Shown here one piece after another: positions 44,362 through 53,258 of a DNA stretch of 64,000 bases. The stretch comes from Streptomyces sp. B21-083 (GTDB taxonomy: Bacteria; Actinomycetota; Actinomycetes; Streptomycetales; Streptomycetaceae). Below the pieces are notes generated by a model. The model was not told the DNA's origin, did not search any database, and saw only the letters and a list, made by a program, of their open reading frames with translations. A program made the translations under genes and the position numbers. Numbering within the stretch: position 1 is the first letter of the stretch; every line of letters starts with the position of its first letter. The stretch lies in the NCBI RefSeq assembly GCF_036898825.1, contig NZ_JARUND010000001.1, positions 2,418,001-2,482,000 of the forward strand. Reading direction: 5' to 3'.

Positions 44362-44726
44362 GATCGACTGTCAGCAGCCGGCGCGGGCCGTCGCGTCCCC
44401 GGGCTCGGCCACCGGCTCTACTCCGGCGAGGATCCCCGCGCGCGTGCTCTCTTCGCCCTCCTGGAGGAGATGCCCCAGGCCGCACCCGGGACGTCGTGAC
44501 CACCACCGCCCGGCACACCCCACTGCAGGCCGACGTGGACCCCGCCATGGCCGTGTTCACCATCGCCTGCGGCATGGGAGCGTCGGCAGGCGGGACGATC
44601 TTCACCGTCGCCCGCACGGCGGCCTGGACCGCCCACGCCCGGGAGGAATACGGCGAGCGTCCACTACGGATGCGCCCGTCCGGGACCTATGTGGGCGAGC
44701 GCCCTCCGCGACCACTCCCGGAGTAA
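44362..44726 (+). pseudogene. C-terminal relic of a citrate synthase gene
   Basis: One frame reads RVPGLGHRLYSGEDPRARAL (the citrate synthase PGxGHxLY block) up to a stop at 44497-44499. A shifted frame from 44496 continues VDPAMAVFTIACGMGASAGG, FTVARTAAWTAHAREEYGER, then PLRMRPSGTYVGERPPRPLP to a stop at 44726. Together these are the last 120 residues of a citrate synthase family protein. The N-terminal two-thirds and a single open frame are missing, so it is non-functional. Confidence 0.7.
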
Positions 44727-44782
44727 CCCCAGGACGCCGGAATCACCCGTTCAGGCCGCCGGCAAGCAGCCTTGCCCCAAGG

Positions 44783-44801
44783 TCAGGTTAGGCTCACCTC
44801 T
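44783..44801. promoter_or_regulatory. Iron box (IdeR/DmdR-type operator)
   Basis: TCAGGTTAGGCTCACCTCT matches the 19-bp actinobacterial iron box TTAGGTTAGGCTAACCTAA at 15 positions by eye, and it ends at the base before the GTG at 44802. Iron-loaded DmdR1/IdeR bound here would block transcription, so the gene should be on only when iron is scarce. Confidence 0.75.
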
Positions 44802-45740
44802 GTGAGTAGGTGCGCAACCGTCTCCCACGACCTAGACGAGCCCATCGCGGGAACCGCCGCGACCGCGAGGACGTGGCTGCTGCTGGAGCAACCGGGCCCC
44901 TGGGGCGCCCAGGCGCTCACCATGAGCCACCTGGACCCCGCACTCGGCCGCGCCCTGGAGAAGGCCACCCAGGGCACCGGCGTACGGATCGCACTGATCC
45001 GCCGGCCAGGCCGCCACGCCGACTTCGGTACCCCCGCGGTACGGCAGGTGTACGCGGCCCACACCACACCCGGGAACGTCTGGCTGCACAGCGCCACGAC
45101 CCGCACCCCCGAACAACTGCTCGACCTCGACTTCGCCGCGCTCGGCAGAGGCGCCCCGCGGACCTTCGACGCCCTCCTCCAGGCGCGGCCCCACACCGGC
45201 GACCCCCTCGCGCTCGTCTGTACCAACGGCAAGCGCGACCGCTGCTGCGCGTTGCTGGGCCGTCCCCTGGCCGCCGAACTGGCCGCCTCCGGGGTCGAGG
45301 GCGCCTGGGAGGTCACCCACCTCGGCGGACACCGCTTCTCCCCGACGCTGCTCGTCCTCCCGTTCGGATACGCGTACGGCCGCGCCCAGGCCCCGCACGT
45401 CAAGGAGATCCTCCAGGGCGTGCGCGAGGGGCGTGTCGTCCTGGAGGGCTGCCGTGGGGGCTCCGCGTGGGAGCGGCCCGGCCAGGCCGCGGAACTGGCG
45501 GTCCGCTCGGCGGCGCGCGAGTACGCGGCGGACGCGCTGAGTGTCGTACGCACGGACGGCTCGGCACCGCGCTGGGAGGTGACCGTCGCCCACACGGACG
45601 GGCGCCGGTGGAGCGTCACCGTGGACCAAGGCGCCGCGCTGCCGCCGCGCCCCGAGAGTTGCGGATCGGCGTTGGGTTCGCCGGCGCGGATGGACGTGGT
45701 GGCCTTGCGCGAACTGGAGTCAGCGACCCCGGCACGCTGA
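44802..45740 (+). CDS. Sucrase/ferredoxin-like [2Fe-2S] protein, iron-regulated
   Basis: The 312-residue protein matches the sucrase/ferredoxin-like family. It has a thioredoxin-fold ferredoxin domain with CTNGKRDRCCALLGRP, a later GCRGG, and the conserved VTHLGGHRFSPTLLVLPFGY. The cysteines should hold a [2Fe-2S] cluster. An iron box overlaps the start region, which suggests a role in iron starvation, perhaps as a reductase for siderophore-bound iron (inference). GTG at 44802 is chosen because a longer in-frame start would place the iron box inside the gene. The transcript may be nearly leaderless. Confidence 0.82.
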   Translation: MSRCATVSHDLDEPIAGTAATARTWLLLEQPGPWGAQALTMSHLDPALGRALEKATQGTGVRIALIRRPGRHADFGTPAVRQVYAAHTTPGNVWLHSATTRTPEQLLDLDFAALGRGAPRTFDALLQARPHTGDPLALVCTNGKRDRCCALLGRPLAAELAASGVEGAWEVTHLGGHRFSPTLLVLPFGYAYGRAQAPHVKEILQGVREGRVVLEGCRGGSAWERPGQAAELAVRSAAREYAADALSVVRTDGSAPRWEVTVAHTDGRRWSVTVDQGAALPPRPESCGSALGSPARMDVVALRELESATPAR

Positions 45741-45880
45741 CCGCACGGCGCCGGCCACCGGCGTCCCGTACAGCCGTGATCCATGCGTCAAGCACCCCGT
45801 ACAGACGTTGATCCACAGTGTTGACCAAGGGATCCACGTCGCACCCCTCTACGGAACGGCCCCCTCGTCCCCGTACCGTC

Positions 45881-47629
45881 ATGGGTATGAGCCCCACTCC
45901 CCCCGCACGCCGCCTGCGCCTCGGTATGCCGCGGCGCATGTTCTCGCAGGTGCTGCTGATGCAGGTGGCGATCGCCGCGGGAGTCGCGGTGCTCGCCACC
46001 GGACTGTTCCTGGCGCCGCTCAGCGATCAGCTGGACGACCAGGCGATGCGCCGGGCGCTGGCGATCGCGCAGACCACCGCCGCCCAGCCGCAGCTCGCCG
46101 AGGATCTCCAGGGAAGCAGGCCGTCGGTCGACGGGCCGGTGCAGGCCGAGGCGGAGCGGATCCGGAAGGCCAGCGGGGCCGAGTACGTCGTGGTGATGGA
46201 CATGCGGGGCGTGCGCTGGTCGCACACGGATCCGAAAGAGATCGGCAGGATGGTCTCCACCGACCCACGCCAGGCCCTGGCGGGCAAGGAGGTCATGGAG
46301 ATCGACAGCGGCACCCTGGGCCGCTCGGCCCGCGGCAAGGTGCCGCTGCGCGACACCCGCGGGAGGGTCGTGGGGGCGGTCTCGGTCGGCATCGAGTACG
46401 ACAGCGTGCGGGCCCGGCTGATCCACGCGATTCCGGGGCTGCTCGCCTACGCGGGCGGCGCCATGGCCGTCGGCGCCCTGGCCGCCTGGCTGATCTCCCG
46501 GAGGGTGCAGCGGCAGACCCGGGACCTGGCGTTCTCGGACATCGCGGCGCTGCTCGCGGAACGCGAGGCCGTACTGCACGGCATCCGCGAGGGCGTCGTC
46601 GCCCTGGACCGCGCGGGCCGTGTCCGGCTCCTCAACGACGAGGCACAGCGTCTGCTGGGCATCGGCGAGGAGGCTGTCGGCAGCTCCCTGGACGAGGCGC
46701 TCGGTGAGGGCCGTACGACCGATGTGCTCGCCGGCCGTGTGACCGGCACCGACCTGCTCACCGTGCGCGGCCAGCGTGTCCTGGTCGCCAACCGCATGCC
46801 CACCGACGACGGAGGGGCCGTCGCCACCCTGCGCGACCGCACCGAGCTGGAGCAGCTCGGCCGTGAACTCGACTCCACGCACGGTCTGCTCGACGCGCTG
46901 CGCGCTCAGGACCACGAACACGCCAATCGCATGCACACGCTCCTGGGGCTGCTCGAACTGGAGATGTTCGACGACGCGGTGGAGTTCGTCGGTGAGGTGG
47001 TCGGCGACCATCGGGCCACCGCGGAACAGGTCGCCGAGAAGATCCGCGATCCGCTGCTCGCCGCACTGCTGGTCGGCAAGGCCACCGTGGCGGCGGAGCG
47101 CGGTGTCGCCCTGTGGGTCTCGGACCGGACGCTGCTCCCGGACCGGCTGGTCGATCCCAGGGGACTGGTCACCGTCGTCGGCAACCTGGTCGACAACGCG
47201 CTGGACGCCGTCGCCGGCACCGCGCACGCGCGCGTGGAGGTCGAACTGCGTGCGGAGGGCCGTACCGCGGTCCTCAGAGTGCGCGACACAGGGCCCGGAA
47301 TCCCGGCGGAACAGCGCGAGCTGATCTTCACGGAGGGATGGTCCACGAAGAAGCCGCCGGCGCACGGCAAACGCGGAATCGGGCTCCCATTGGTACGCCG
47401 TCTCGCGGAACGGCAGGGTGGCAGCGCGCGCGTGGACGACGCCGAGGGCGGGGGCGCGGAGTTCACGGTCGTCCTGCCGGAGGCACTCGCGGAGGCCGAT
47501 CCGGCGCCGACGCCCCGGCACAGGCACATCCCGGAGGAACACGCGCGCGTACCGGACCCGGAACCGTCCCCGCAGCCGGCCGCCATTCCGGCCACCGGCG
47601 CCCACGCCCCGCAGGAGGAGTCGAGATGA
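45881..47629 (+). CDS. CitA/DcuS-type sensor histidine kinase
   Basis: The 582-residue kinase has TM1 (about 20-45), an extracellular PASC (Cache-like) domain (about 45-180, YVVVMDMRGVRWSHTDP), TM2 (about 185-205), a cytoplasmic PAS domain (about 225-325), the phospho-acceptor helix with HEHANRMHTLLGLLEL, and a HATPase domain (NLVDNALDAVAG, GKRGIGLPLVRRL). This architecture senses C4-dicarboxylates or citrate. ATG at 45881 (or 45887) has no strong ribosome-binding site. Its stop overlaps the ATG of the regulator (ATGA). Confidence 0.87.
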   Translation: MGMSPTPPARRLRLGMPRRMFSQVLLMQVAIAAGVAVLATGLFLAPLSDQLDDQAMRRALAIAQTTAAQPQLAEDLQGSRPSVDGPVQAEAERIRKASGAEYVVVMDMRGVRWSHTDPKEIGRMVSTDPRQALAGKEVMEIDSGTLGRSARGKVPLRDTRGRVVGAVSVGIEYDSVRARLIHAIPGLLAYAGGAMAVGALAAWLISRRVQRQTRDLAFSDIAALLAEREAVLHGIREGVVALDRAGRVRLLNDEAQRLLGIGEEAVGSSLDEALGEGRTTDVLAGRVTGTDLLTVRGQRVLVANRMPTDDGGAVATLRDRTELEQLGRELDSTHGLLDALRAQDHEHANRMHTLLGLLELEMFDDAVEFVGEVVGDHRATAEQVAEKIRDPLLAALLVGKATVAAERGVALWVSDRTLLPDRLVDPRGLVTVVGNLVDNALDAVAGTAHARVEVELRAEGRTAVLRVRDTGPGIPAEQRELIFTEGWSTKKPPAHGKRGIGLPLVRRLAERQGGSARVDDAEGGGAEFTVVLPEALAEADPAPTPRHRHIPEEHARVPDPEPSPQPAAIPATGAHAPQEESR

Positions 47630-48306
47630 TCGAGGTCCTGGTCGTGGACGACGACACCCGGGTGGCGCGGGTCAACGCCGCCTACGTGGAGAAAATGCCC
47701 GGCTTCCATGTCGCGGGAGAGGCGCACAGCGCGGCCGAGGCTCTGCGGCAGCTGGAGGCGCTGCCACAGCTCGACCTCGTCCTGATGGACCACTATCTGC
47801 CCGACGGCACGGGCCTCTCGGTCGTCCAGGAGATGCGTCGGCGAGGCCATGAGACCGACGTGATCATGGTGACGGCGGCCCGGGACGTGTCGACCGTCCA
47901 GGCGGCGATGCGACAGGGGGCGCTGCAGTATCTGGTCAAGCCGTTCGCCTTCGCGGGACTGCGCGCCAAACTCGAGGCGTACGCGGAGCTGCGCCGCACC
48001 CTGGACAGCGGCGGAGAGGCCGAACAGGCCGAGGTGGACCGGATCTTCGGCGCCCTGTCCTCCGGCCCCGAGCCCGAACTCCCCAAGGGCCACTCCCCCA
48101 CCACCACGGAACTCGTGCGCCGAGCCCTGGTGAACGCCGAAGGCCCCCTGTCGGCCCAGGAGATCGCCGAACGGACCGGAGTGAGCCGCCAGACCGCCCA
48201 GCGCTATCTGAAGCTGTTGGAGCGCACAGGACGCGCCAGGCTGACCCTCAAGTACGGTGACGCGGGCCGCCCGGAGCACCGTTATGTGTGGGCGACCCGA
48301 ACCTGA
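47626..48306 (+). CDS. CitB/DcuR-type response regulator
   Basis: The 226-residue protein has a receiver domain with LVLMDHYLPDGTGLSVV (phospho-acceptor Asp near residue 54) and a C-terminal winged-helix domain typical of CitB regulators (SAQEIAERTGVSRQTAQRYL, LTLKYGDAGRPEHRYVW). It is coupled to the upstream kinase by ATGA. Targets are probably dicarboxylate or citrate transport genes, perhaps the symporter at 49205-50797 (inference). Confidence 0.88.
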   Translation: MIEVLVVDDDTRVARVNAAYVEKMPGFHVAGEAHSAAEALRQLEALPQLDLVLMDHYLPDGTGLSVVQEMRRRGHETDVIMVTAARDVSTVQAAMRQGALQYLVKPFAFAGLRAKLEAYAELRRTLDSGGEAEQAEVDRIFGALSSGPEPELPKGHSPTTTELVRRALVNAEGPLSAQEIAERTGVSRQTAQRYLKLLERTGRARLTLKYGDAGRPEHRYVWATRT

Positions 48307-48465
48307 GGAACAGGCGGACCCGGCGGAGTTGTGAAGATCTTGCTCGCTCCACGCAGTTCGATGGCGCGAGACATGGCGCATGCCACAACATCGGTCTTCC
48401 GGCCGCAAGCCGTTCTTCTGCTTGCAAAGGTCTGTTGTGGGCGTCGGCCCTGAGGGAGAGGCCCG

Positions 48466-49158
48466 ATGATTGACGTCCTGGTGGTGGACGACGACCTCCG
48501 TGTCGCGGAGATCAACGCCAAGTACGTGGGAAAGGTTCCCGGGTTCAGGGTGGCCGCCCGCGCGCACAGCGCCGCCCAGGCTCTGGCCGCCGTACAGCGG
48601 GGCACGATCGACCTGGTCCTGCTCGACCACTACCTGCCCGACGAGACGGGACTCGAACTCGTCCACCGTATGCGGGAACAGGGCCACTGCACCGACGTCA
48701 TCATGATCACGGCGGCGAGTGACGTGGTGACCGTGCAGACCGCGATGCGCCTGGGCGCGGTGCACTACCTGGTCAAGCCGTTCACCTTCGCGGCCTTGCG
48801 CACCCGCCTGGACTCCTACGCCGCTCTACGCCGGACCGTCGACCACGTCGGCGACCGGAGCCACACCGGCCAGGAGCAGGTCGACCGGATCTTCGGCGCC
48901 CTGCGCACGCCGCCCGGTCCCGCGTCCCCCGGTCTTCCGAGCGGCCACTCGGAGCCGACCACGGATCTCATCTGCGGTGTGCTCCACCGCGCCGGCCAGC
49001 CGCTCTCGGCTCACGAGGTGGCCGCGGAGACAGGCCTGAGCCGCTCCACGGCACAGCGTTACCTCCGTCACCTGGAACAGGAAGGCCGCCTCCGCCTTTC
49101 CCTCAAGTACGGTGACACCGGCCGCCCCGAACACCAGTACGTATGGGTGGCCCCGTGA
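48466..49158 (+). CDS. Second CitB/DcuR-type response regulator, no kinase of its own
   Basis: The 230-residue protein is a close paralogue of the preceding regulator along its whole length (LVLLDHYLPDETGLELVHRM; ETGLSRSTAQRYLRHLEQEG; LRLSLKYGDTGRPEHQYVW). It has its own ribosome-binding site (GGGAGAGG) after a 159-bp gap, so it probably has a separate promoter. No second kinase is nearby; it may be cross-phosphorylated by the CitA-type kinase or by a distant one. It converges on the symporter gene. Confidence 0.85.
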   Translation: MIDVLVVDDDLRVAEINAKYVGKVPGFRVAARAHSAAQALAAVQRGTIDLVLLDHYLPDETGLELVHRMREQGHCTDVIMITAASDVVTVQTAMRLGAVHYLVKPFTFAALRTRLDSYAALRRTVDHVGDRSHTGQEQVDRIFGALRTPPGPASPGLPSGHSEPTTDLICGVLHRAGQPLSAHEVAAETGLSRSTAQRYLRHLEQEGRLRLSLKYGDTGRPEHQYVWVAP

Positions 49159-49204
49159 TCCGCTCCCACCCCTCAAGGGCGTACGACGGTGAAAGCGTCG
49201 CCCG

Positions 49205-50797
49205 CTAAACGGCCCCCGCCCCCGTGAGCGACCGCACCTCGGTCTCCGCGTGCTTGGCCTTGTCCGGGTCCTCCGCGGAGGTGACCGTGCCGAGCCAGCC
49301 GGCGAGGAATCCCAGCGGGATCGAGACGAGCCCCGGGTTCTGCAGCGGGAAGTACTGGAAGTCCACTCCCGGAAACAGCGATTCGGGGCTGCCCGACACC
49401 ACGGGCGACAGCAGCACGAGGACCAGCGACGGAATCAGCCCCCCATACACCGACCACACCGCACCCCGGGTCGTGAAGCCGCCCCAGAACAGCGAATAGA
49501 GCAGCACCGGCAGATTCGCGGACGCAGCGACAGCGAAGGCGAGGCCCACCAGGAACGCGACATTCAGGTCGCGGGCCAGCAGGCCGAGGGCGATCGCGAC
49601 CACGCCGATACCGACCGCGGCGGTCCGTGCCACAGCCACCTCGCTGCGCGGCTTGGCACGCGGGCGACGCAGTGACGCGTAGAGGTCGTGGGCCACGGCC
49701 GCCGAGGACGCGAGCGTGATGCCTGCGACCACCGCGAGAATGGTTGCGAAGGCGATGGCGGCGACGATCGCGAACAGAACCGTTCCGCCTGTGGAGTCCG
49801 CGCCGCCGCCCAGATCGAGGGCCAGGAGCGGGACCGCCGTGTTCCCGGCCGCGTTCGAGCCGCGGACCGCCTGCGGACCGACGATCGCTGCCGCGCCGAA
49901 GCCGAGGACGATCGTCATCAGATAGAAGCCGCCGATGAGCCCGATCGACCAGACGACCGACCGGCGCGCGGCCCGAGCGGTCGGCACGGTGTAGAAGCGG
50001 GAGAGGATGTGGGGCAGCCCGGCCGTGCCCAGTACGAGGGCCAGCCCCAGGCTGATGAAGTCGAGACGCGAGGTCCAGTCACCGCCGTACCTCAGCCCGG
50101 GAGCGAGAAACGCGTCGCCATGACCGCTGCGCTCGGCCGCGGTGCGCAGCAACTGGTCGAAGTCGCCGTGGAAGCGCACCAGCACCAGCACGGTCAGCGC
50201 GATCGTCCCGCCCATCAGCAGGACCGCTTTGACGATCTGGATCCAGGTAGTGGCTCGCATCCCTCCCAATGACACATAGATCACCATGAGCGCGCCGACG
50301 GCGATCACCGTCCAGGACTGCGCCGCCTCGCTCGAACCACCCAGCAGCAGCGCGACCAGGCTGCCCGCCCCGACCATTTGCGCCACCAAATACAGAACGG
50401 ACACGGTGACCGACGAAGTTCCCGCAGCGATCCGCACCGGCCGCTCGCGCATCCGGGCCGCGACGACATCCGCCAGCGTGAACCGCCCGCAGTTGCGCAC
50501 CAGTTCGGCCACCAGGAAAAGCACGACGAGCCAGGCCACCAGAAAGCCCACCGAGTACAGCAGCCCGTCGTAGCCGAAGAGCGCGATGAGGCCGGAGATC
50601 CCGAGGAAGGACGCGGCCGACATGTAGTCGCCCGCGATGGCAAAACCATTCTCCATCGGTGAGAAGAGCCGGCCGCCCGCGTAGAACTCCTCCGCCGAGC
50701 CCTGCCGGTGCCGGCTCACCCATGTGGTGATGGCCAGCGTGACGGCCACGAACGCGCTGAACAGCACCAGCGCCAGCATCTGATGGTTGCCGGTCAC
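49205..50797 (-). CDS. Sodium/solute symporter (SSS family), ActP-like
   Basis: The 530-residue protein has about 13 transmembrane segments and the SSS signatures GDYMSAASFLGISGLIALFG and GSNAAGNTAVPLLALDLGGG. It most resembles acetate/pyruvate-type symporters (ActP/MctC) that work with DUF485 partners. The GTG start overlaps the stop of the DUF485 gene (GTGA). Substrates are probably short monocarboxylates. Confidence 0.87.
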   Translation of the reverse strand: MTGNHQMLALVLFSAFVAVTLAITTWVSRHRQGSAEEFYAGGRLFSPMENGFAIAGDYMSAASFLGISGLIALFGYDGLLYSVGFLVAWLVVLFLVAELVRNCGRFTLADVVAARMRERPVRIAAGTSSVTVSVLYLVAQMVGAGSLVALLLGGSSEAAQSWTVIAVGALMVIYVSLGGMRATTWIQIVKAVLLMGGTIALTVLVLVRFHGDFDQLLRTAAERSGHGDAFLAPGLRYGGDWTSRLDFISLGLALVLGTAGLPHILSRFYTVPTARAARRSVVWSIGLIGGFYLMTIVLGFGAAAIVGPQAVRGSNAAGNTAVPLLALDLGGGADSTGGTVLFAIVAAIAFATILAVVAGITLASSAAVAHDLYASLRRPRAKPRSEVAVARTAAVGIGVVAIALGLLARDLNVAFLVGLAFAVAASANLPVLLYSLFWGGFTTRGAVWSVYGGLIPSLVLVLLSPVVSGSPESLFPGVDFQYFPLQNPGLVSIPLGFLAGWLGTVTSAEDPDKAKHAETEVRSLTGAGAV

Positions 50798-51357
50798 GAT
50801 CCACCACCTCGAAGGCCACGCGTCAGTTCCTGGGTGTCCCAGCGCAGGTCGAGCGCGGCCCGGTCCCTGCGCAGCCGCGCGTGCCTCGCATAGGCCCAGG
50901 TGAAGAGGAACGTCGTGAGGAACTGTCCGAGTCCCGCCAGCATCGCCACGTTCACCGCGCCCACCACTGGCCGGGCCATGAACCCGGGCGCCGTGGTCGC
51001 GGTCACCACATACCCCACGTACCAGGCGAGGAAGACAACGACGCCGGGGATCACAAACCTCCGGTACCGCCTGCGTACCTCCTGGAAGGCCGCACTGCGC
51101 TGCACCTCCAGATAGACGTCGGCCGCGCCACCGCCCGGGCTCTCCTGCTCCCGGCGCGTGGGCGGAACGACGGGGGCGGGCGCACCCGTGCCGTCCAACT
51201 CGCCCCAGCCGGAGGCCAGCGCGTCGTACCAGGGGTCGTCGAACCGTGTGTCCCCGCCCATCCCCGCGTGGGCCGGGGCGGCCTCACGACCTTCTTGGGT
51301 CTCGGCCGAAATCTCAGGGCCGCTCCCGCGTCCAGGGCGACCGGTGCTTGACTGCAT
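50794..51357 (-). CDS. DUF485 membrane protein, symporter partner
   Basis: The 187-residue protein has a disordered N-terminal half and a C-terminal DUF485 domain with two transmembrane helices (RRFVIPGVVVFLAWYVGYVV and about 140-165). DUF485 genes almost always accompany ActP-type symporters, as here, with a GTGA overlap. The N-terminal extension of about 85 residues is longer than in E. coli YjcH. ATG at 51357 is preferred to a TTG two codons upstream. Confidence 0.83.
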   Translation of the reverse strand: MQSSTGRPGRGSGPEISAETQEGREAAPAHAGMGGDTRFDDPWYDALASGWGELDGTGAPAPVVPPTRREQESPGGGAADVYLEVQRSAAFQEVRRRYRRFVIPGVVVFLAWYVGYVVTATTAPGFMARPVVGAVNVAMLAGLGQFLTTFLFTWAYARHARLRRDRAALDLRWDTQELTRGLRGGGS

Positions 51358-51426
51358 GCCCAAGGATGGACAGAACGGGAAGTTCCCCGACTCTTGTTCG
51401 CCACGCAGTTCACCCCATCAGGTGAC

Positions 51427-52110
51427 TCACCGCGTGGGAGGCCGCACCAATCCCTTGCCGTAGGCGTAACGCACCGCCTGCGCACGATCCTTGATTCCCG
51501 TCTTGGCGAAGAGGTTGTTGATGTGGGTCTTCACAGTCGCCGTGGAGACGTGCAACTGGTGCGCGATCTCCTGGTTGCTGAGTCCCTCCGCGATCAGCAC
51601 CAGCACCTCGGCCTCCCTCGTGGTGAGCCCGTCGGGCGGCTCGGCGGGCGCGGCCGGCTCCTTCTCCGGTTCCGTCAGCCGCTCCAGAAGCCGCCGCTGG
51701 ATGCTCGGTGCCAGCCCCGCCTCCCCGGACAGCACACTGTGCACCGCTCTGACGATCTCGTCGCCGTCCGCGTCCTTGGTGAGATAGCCGCGCGCCCCTG
51801 CCCGTAACGCGCGGAACAGCGACTCGTCGTCCGCGAAGGTCGTGAGTACGACGACCTGCGTCCCGGGGTACTCCGTCCTGATCCGCCGGGTCGCCTCGAC
51901 ACCGTCACAACGCGGCATGCGCAGGTCCATCAGCACCACGTCCGGCGCGAGTTCACCGACCAGCTGCACGGCCTCGTCCCCGTCCCCGGCCGCTCCGACG
52001 ACCTCGATCCCGGGCAGCAGGCCGAGCAGCATCACGATGCCTTCCCGTACGACCGTCTGGTCGTCCGCGACCACGACCCGCGCGATTCTCCGGCCGGCCA
52101 CGTCCGTCAC
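51427..52110 (-). CDS. NarL/LuxR-type response regulator
   Basis: The 227-residue protein has a receiver domain with VVLMDLRMP (Asp near residue 61) and the YLTKDA lysine, and a C-terminal LuxR helix-turn-helix (LTTREAEVLVLIAEGLSNQE, ATVKTHINNLFAKTG). GTG at 52110 overlaps the kinase stop (GTGA). The adjacent symporter/DUF485 pair may be among its targets (inference). Confidence 0.9.
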   Translation of the reverse strand: MTDVAGRRIARVVVADDQTVVREGIVMLLGLLPGIEVVGAAGDGDEAVQLVGELAPDVVLMDLRMPRCDGVEATRRIRTEYPGTQVVVLTTFADDESLFRALRAGARGYLTKDADGDEIVRAVHSVLSGEAGLAPSIQRRLLERLTEPEKEPAAPAEPPDGLTTREAEVLVLIAEGLSNQEIAHQLHVSTATVKTHINNLFAKTGIKDRAQAVRYAYGKGLVRPPTR

Positions 52111-53258
52111 GTCGGCACCCTCAGTGTCACCGCGAACCCCTTCTCGTCCGGTCCGGCCTCCAGCGAACCCCCCAGCAACTCGGCTCGCTCCCGCATACCC
52201 AGCAGACCGTACCCGCCACCCACGCCGGTGAGTTCGCCCGGCGAACCACCCGTGTCCCTCACGTCCAGCGTCACTTGGTGCTCGCTGTACTCCAACCGCA
52301 CCTGGACCGTGGCGCCCGGAGCGTGCTTGCGGACATTCGTCAGCGCCTCCTGGGCCACCCGGCGCACGGCCTGCGACGCCTCTGCCTGCAGCGGTCTGCG
52401 CTCACCCGTAATGGTGATGTCCACATCGTCTGTCGCCCGGATGAGCTCACTCAGGTAGTCCTCCAGCGGGGACATCTCGCCCCGCAGCGCGGACAGTGCC
52501 TGTCTCGTCTCGGCCAGACCGTCGCGAGCCATCCCCCGTGCCGCCACCACCCGTTCGAGGATCCGGTCGCGGTCGGCGCCCCGCTCGATCAGCAGGCGGG
52601 CCGCTTCCAGGTGCACCAGTTGCGCCGAGAGGCTGTGCGCCAGTACGTCGTGGATCTCCCGCGCTATCCGGGCGCGCTCGGCGAGCGCCGCCGACTCCGC
52701 TTCCGCCGCGCGGGCGGCCCGCTCCTGGGTGAGGAGCAACTGGGTGTTTCCGCGTGCTTCGGCGTCGAGTCGCAGGACGTATCCCAGAAGTGCGAGACCG
52801 ATGCTGGTGACGGCCGTGGTGAGCAAGGGGTCGTCATTGACCACCGCGTACGAACCGAGGGCCACCACGCTCGTGGGCAGGGCGGCTGACAGAGGCATTC
52901 TTTCCAGGGCCGTGATCGCGCATCCGCACCACAGGACGAGCGCCGGCACCCGGAAGCCCGCGGCCTGCCCCGCGACCGCGAGGCCTTGAAGCAGCAGCAG
53001 AAGCGCCAGAGAGGGCCACAGCCGGTGCTCGAACGTGGTCCGGTAGAGCGCCCGGGCGAGCAGCGCGGCGACGCCGACTCCCACGACGGCCAGCGCCGCG
53101 CCCCAGCCCCGGAGCGGATTGCTGCTCACGGCTCCCCACAGCAGCATGCCGAGGACCAGCATCCGCGTGGCCCAGGCGAGCCGACGGCGGTTGTGTGAGA
53201 TTCCCTCGCGGCCGAGCGCTTCCCGGGAGGGCCAGCGCAACCAGTCGTTCTTCGTCAC
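52107..53258 (-). CDS. NarL-type sensor histidine kinase (HisKA_3)
   Basis: The 383-residue kinase has four to six transmembrane segments (about 28-155) with little extracellular sequence. A HisKA_3 helix with REIHDVLAHSLSAQ (phospho-acceptor His) and a short HATPase domain (EALTNVRKHAPGATV, GYGLLGMRERAELLGG) follow. It forms a three-gene coupled unit: membrane protein, kinase, regulator. GGAAGGAG precedes the GTG start. Confidence 0.88.
   Translation of the reverse strand: MTKNDWLRWPSREALGREGISHNRRRLAWATRMLVLGMLLWGAVSSNPLRGWGAALAVVGVGVAALLARALYRTTFEHRLWPSLALLLLLQGLAVAGQAAGFRVPALVLWCGCAITALERMPLSAALPTSVVALGSYAVVNDDPLLTTAVTSIGLALLGYVLRLDAEARGNTQLLLTQERAARAAEAESAALAERARIAREIHDVLAHSLSAQLVHLEAARLLIERGADRDRILERVVAARGMARDGLAETRQALSALRGEMSPLEDYLSELIRATDDVDITITGERRPLQAEASQAVRRVAQEALTNVRKHAPGATVQVRLEYSEHQVTLDVRDTGGSPGELTGVGGGYGLLGMRERAELLGGSLEAGPDEKGFAVTLRVPT

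Noticed and set aside
44772..44801. A longer start for the sucrase/ferredoxin-like gene
   Set aside because: It would put the iron box inside the coding sequence and has no ribosome-binding site.
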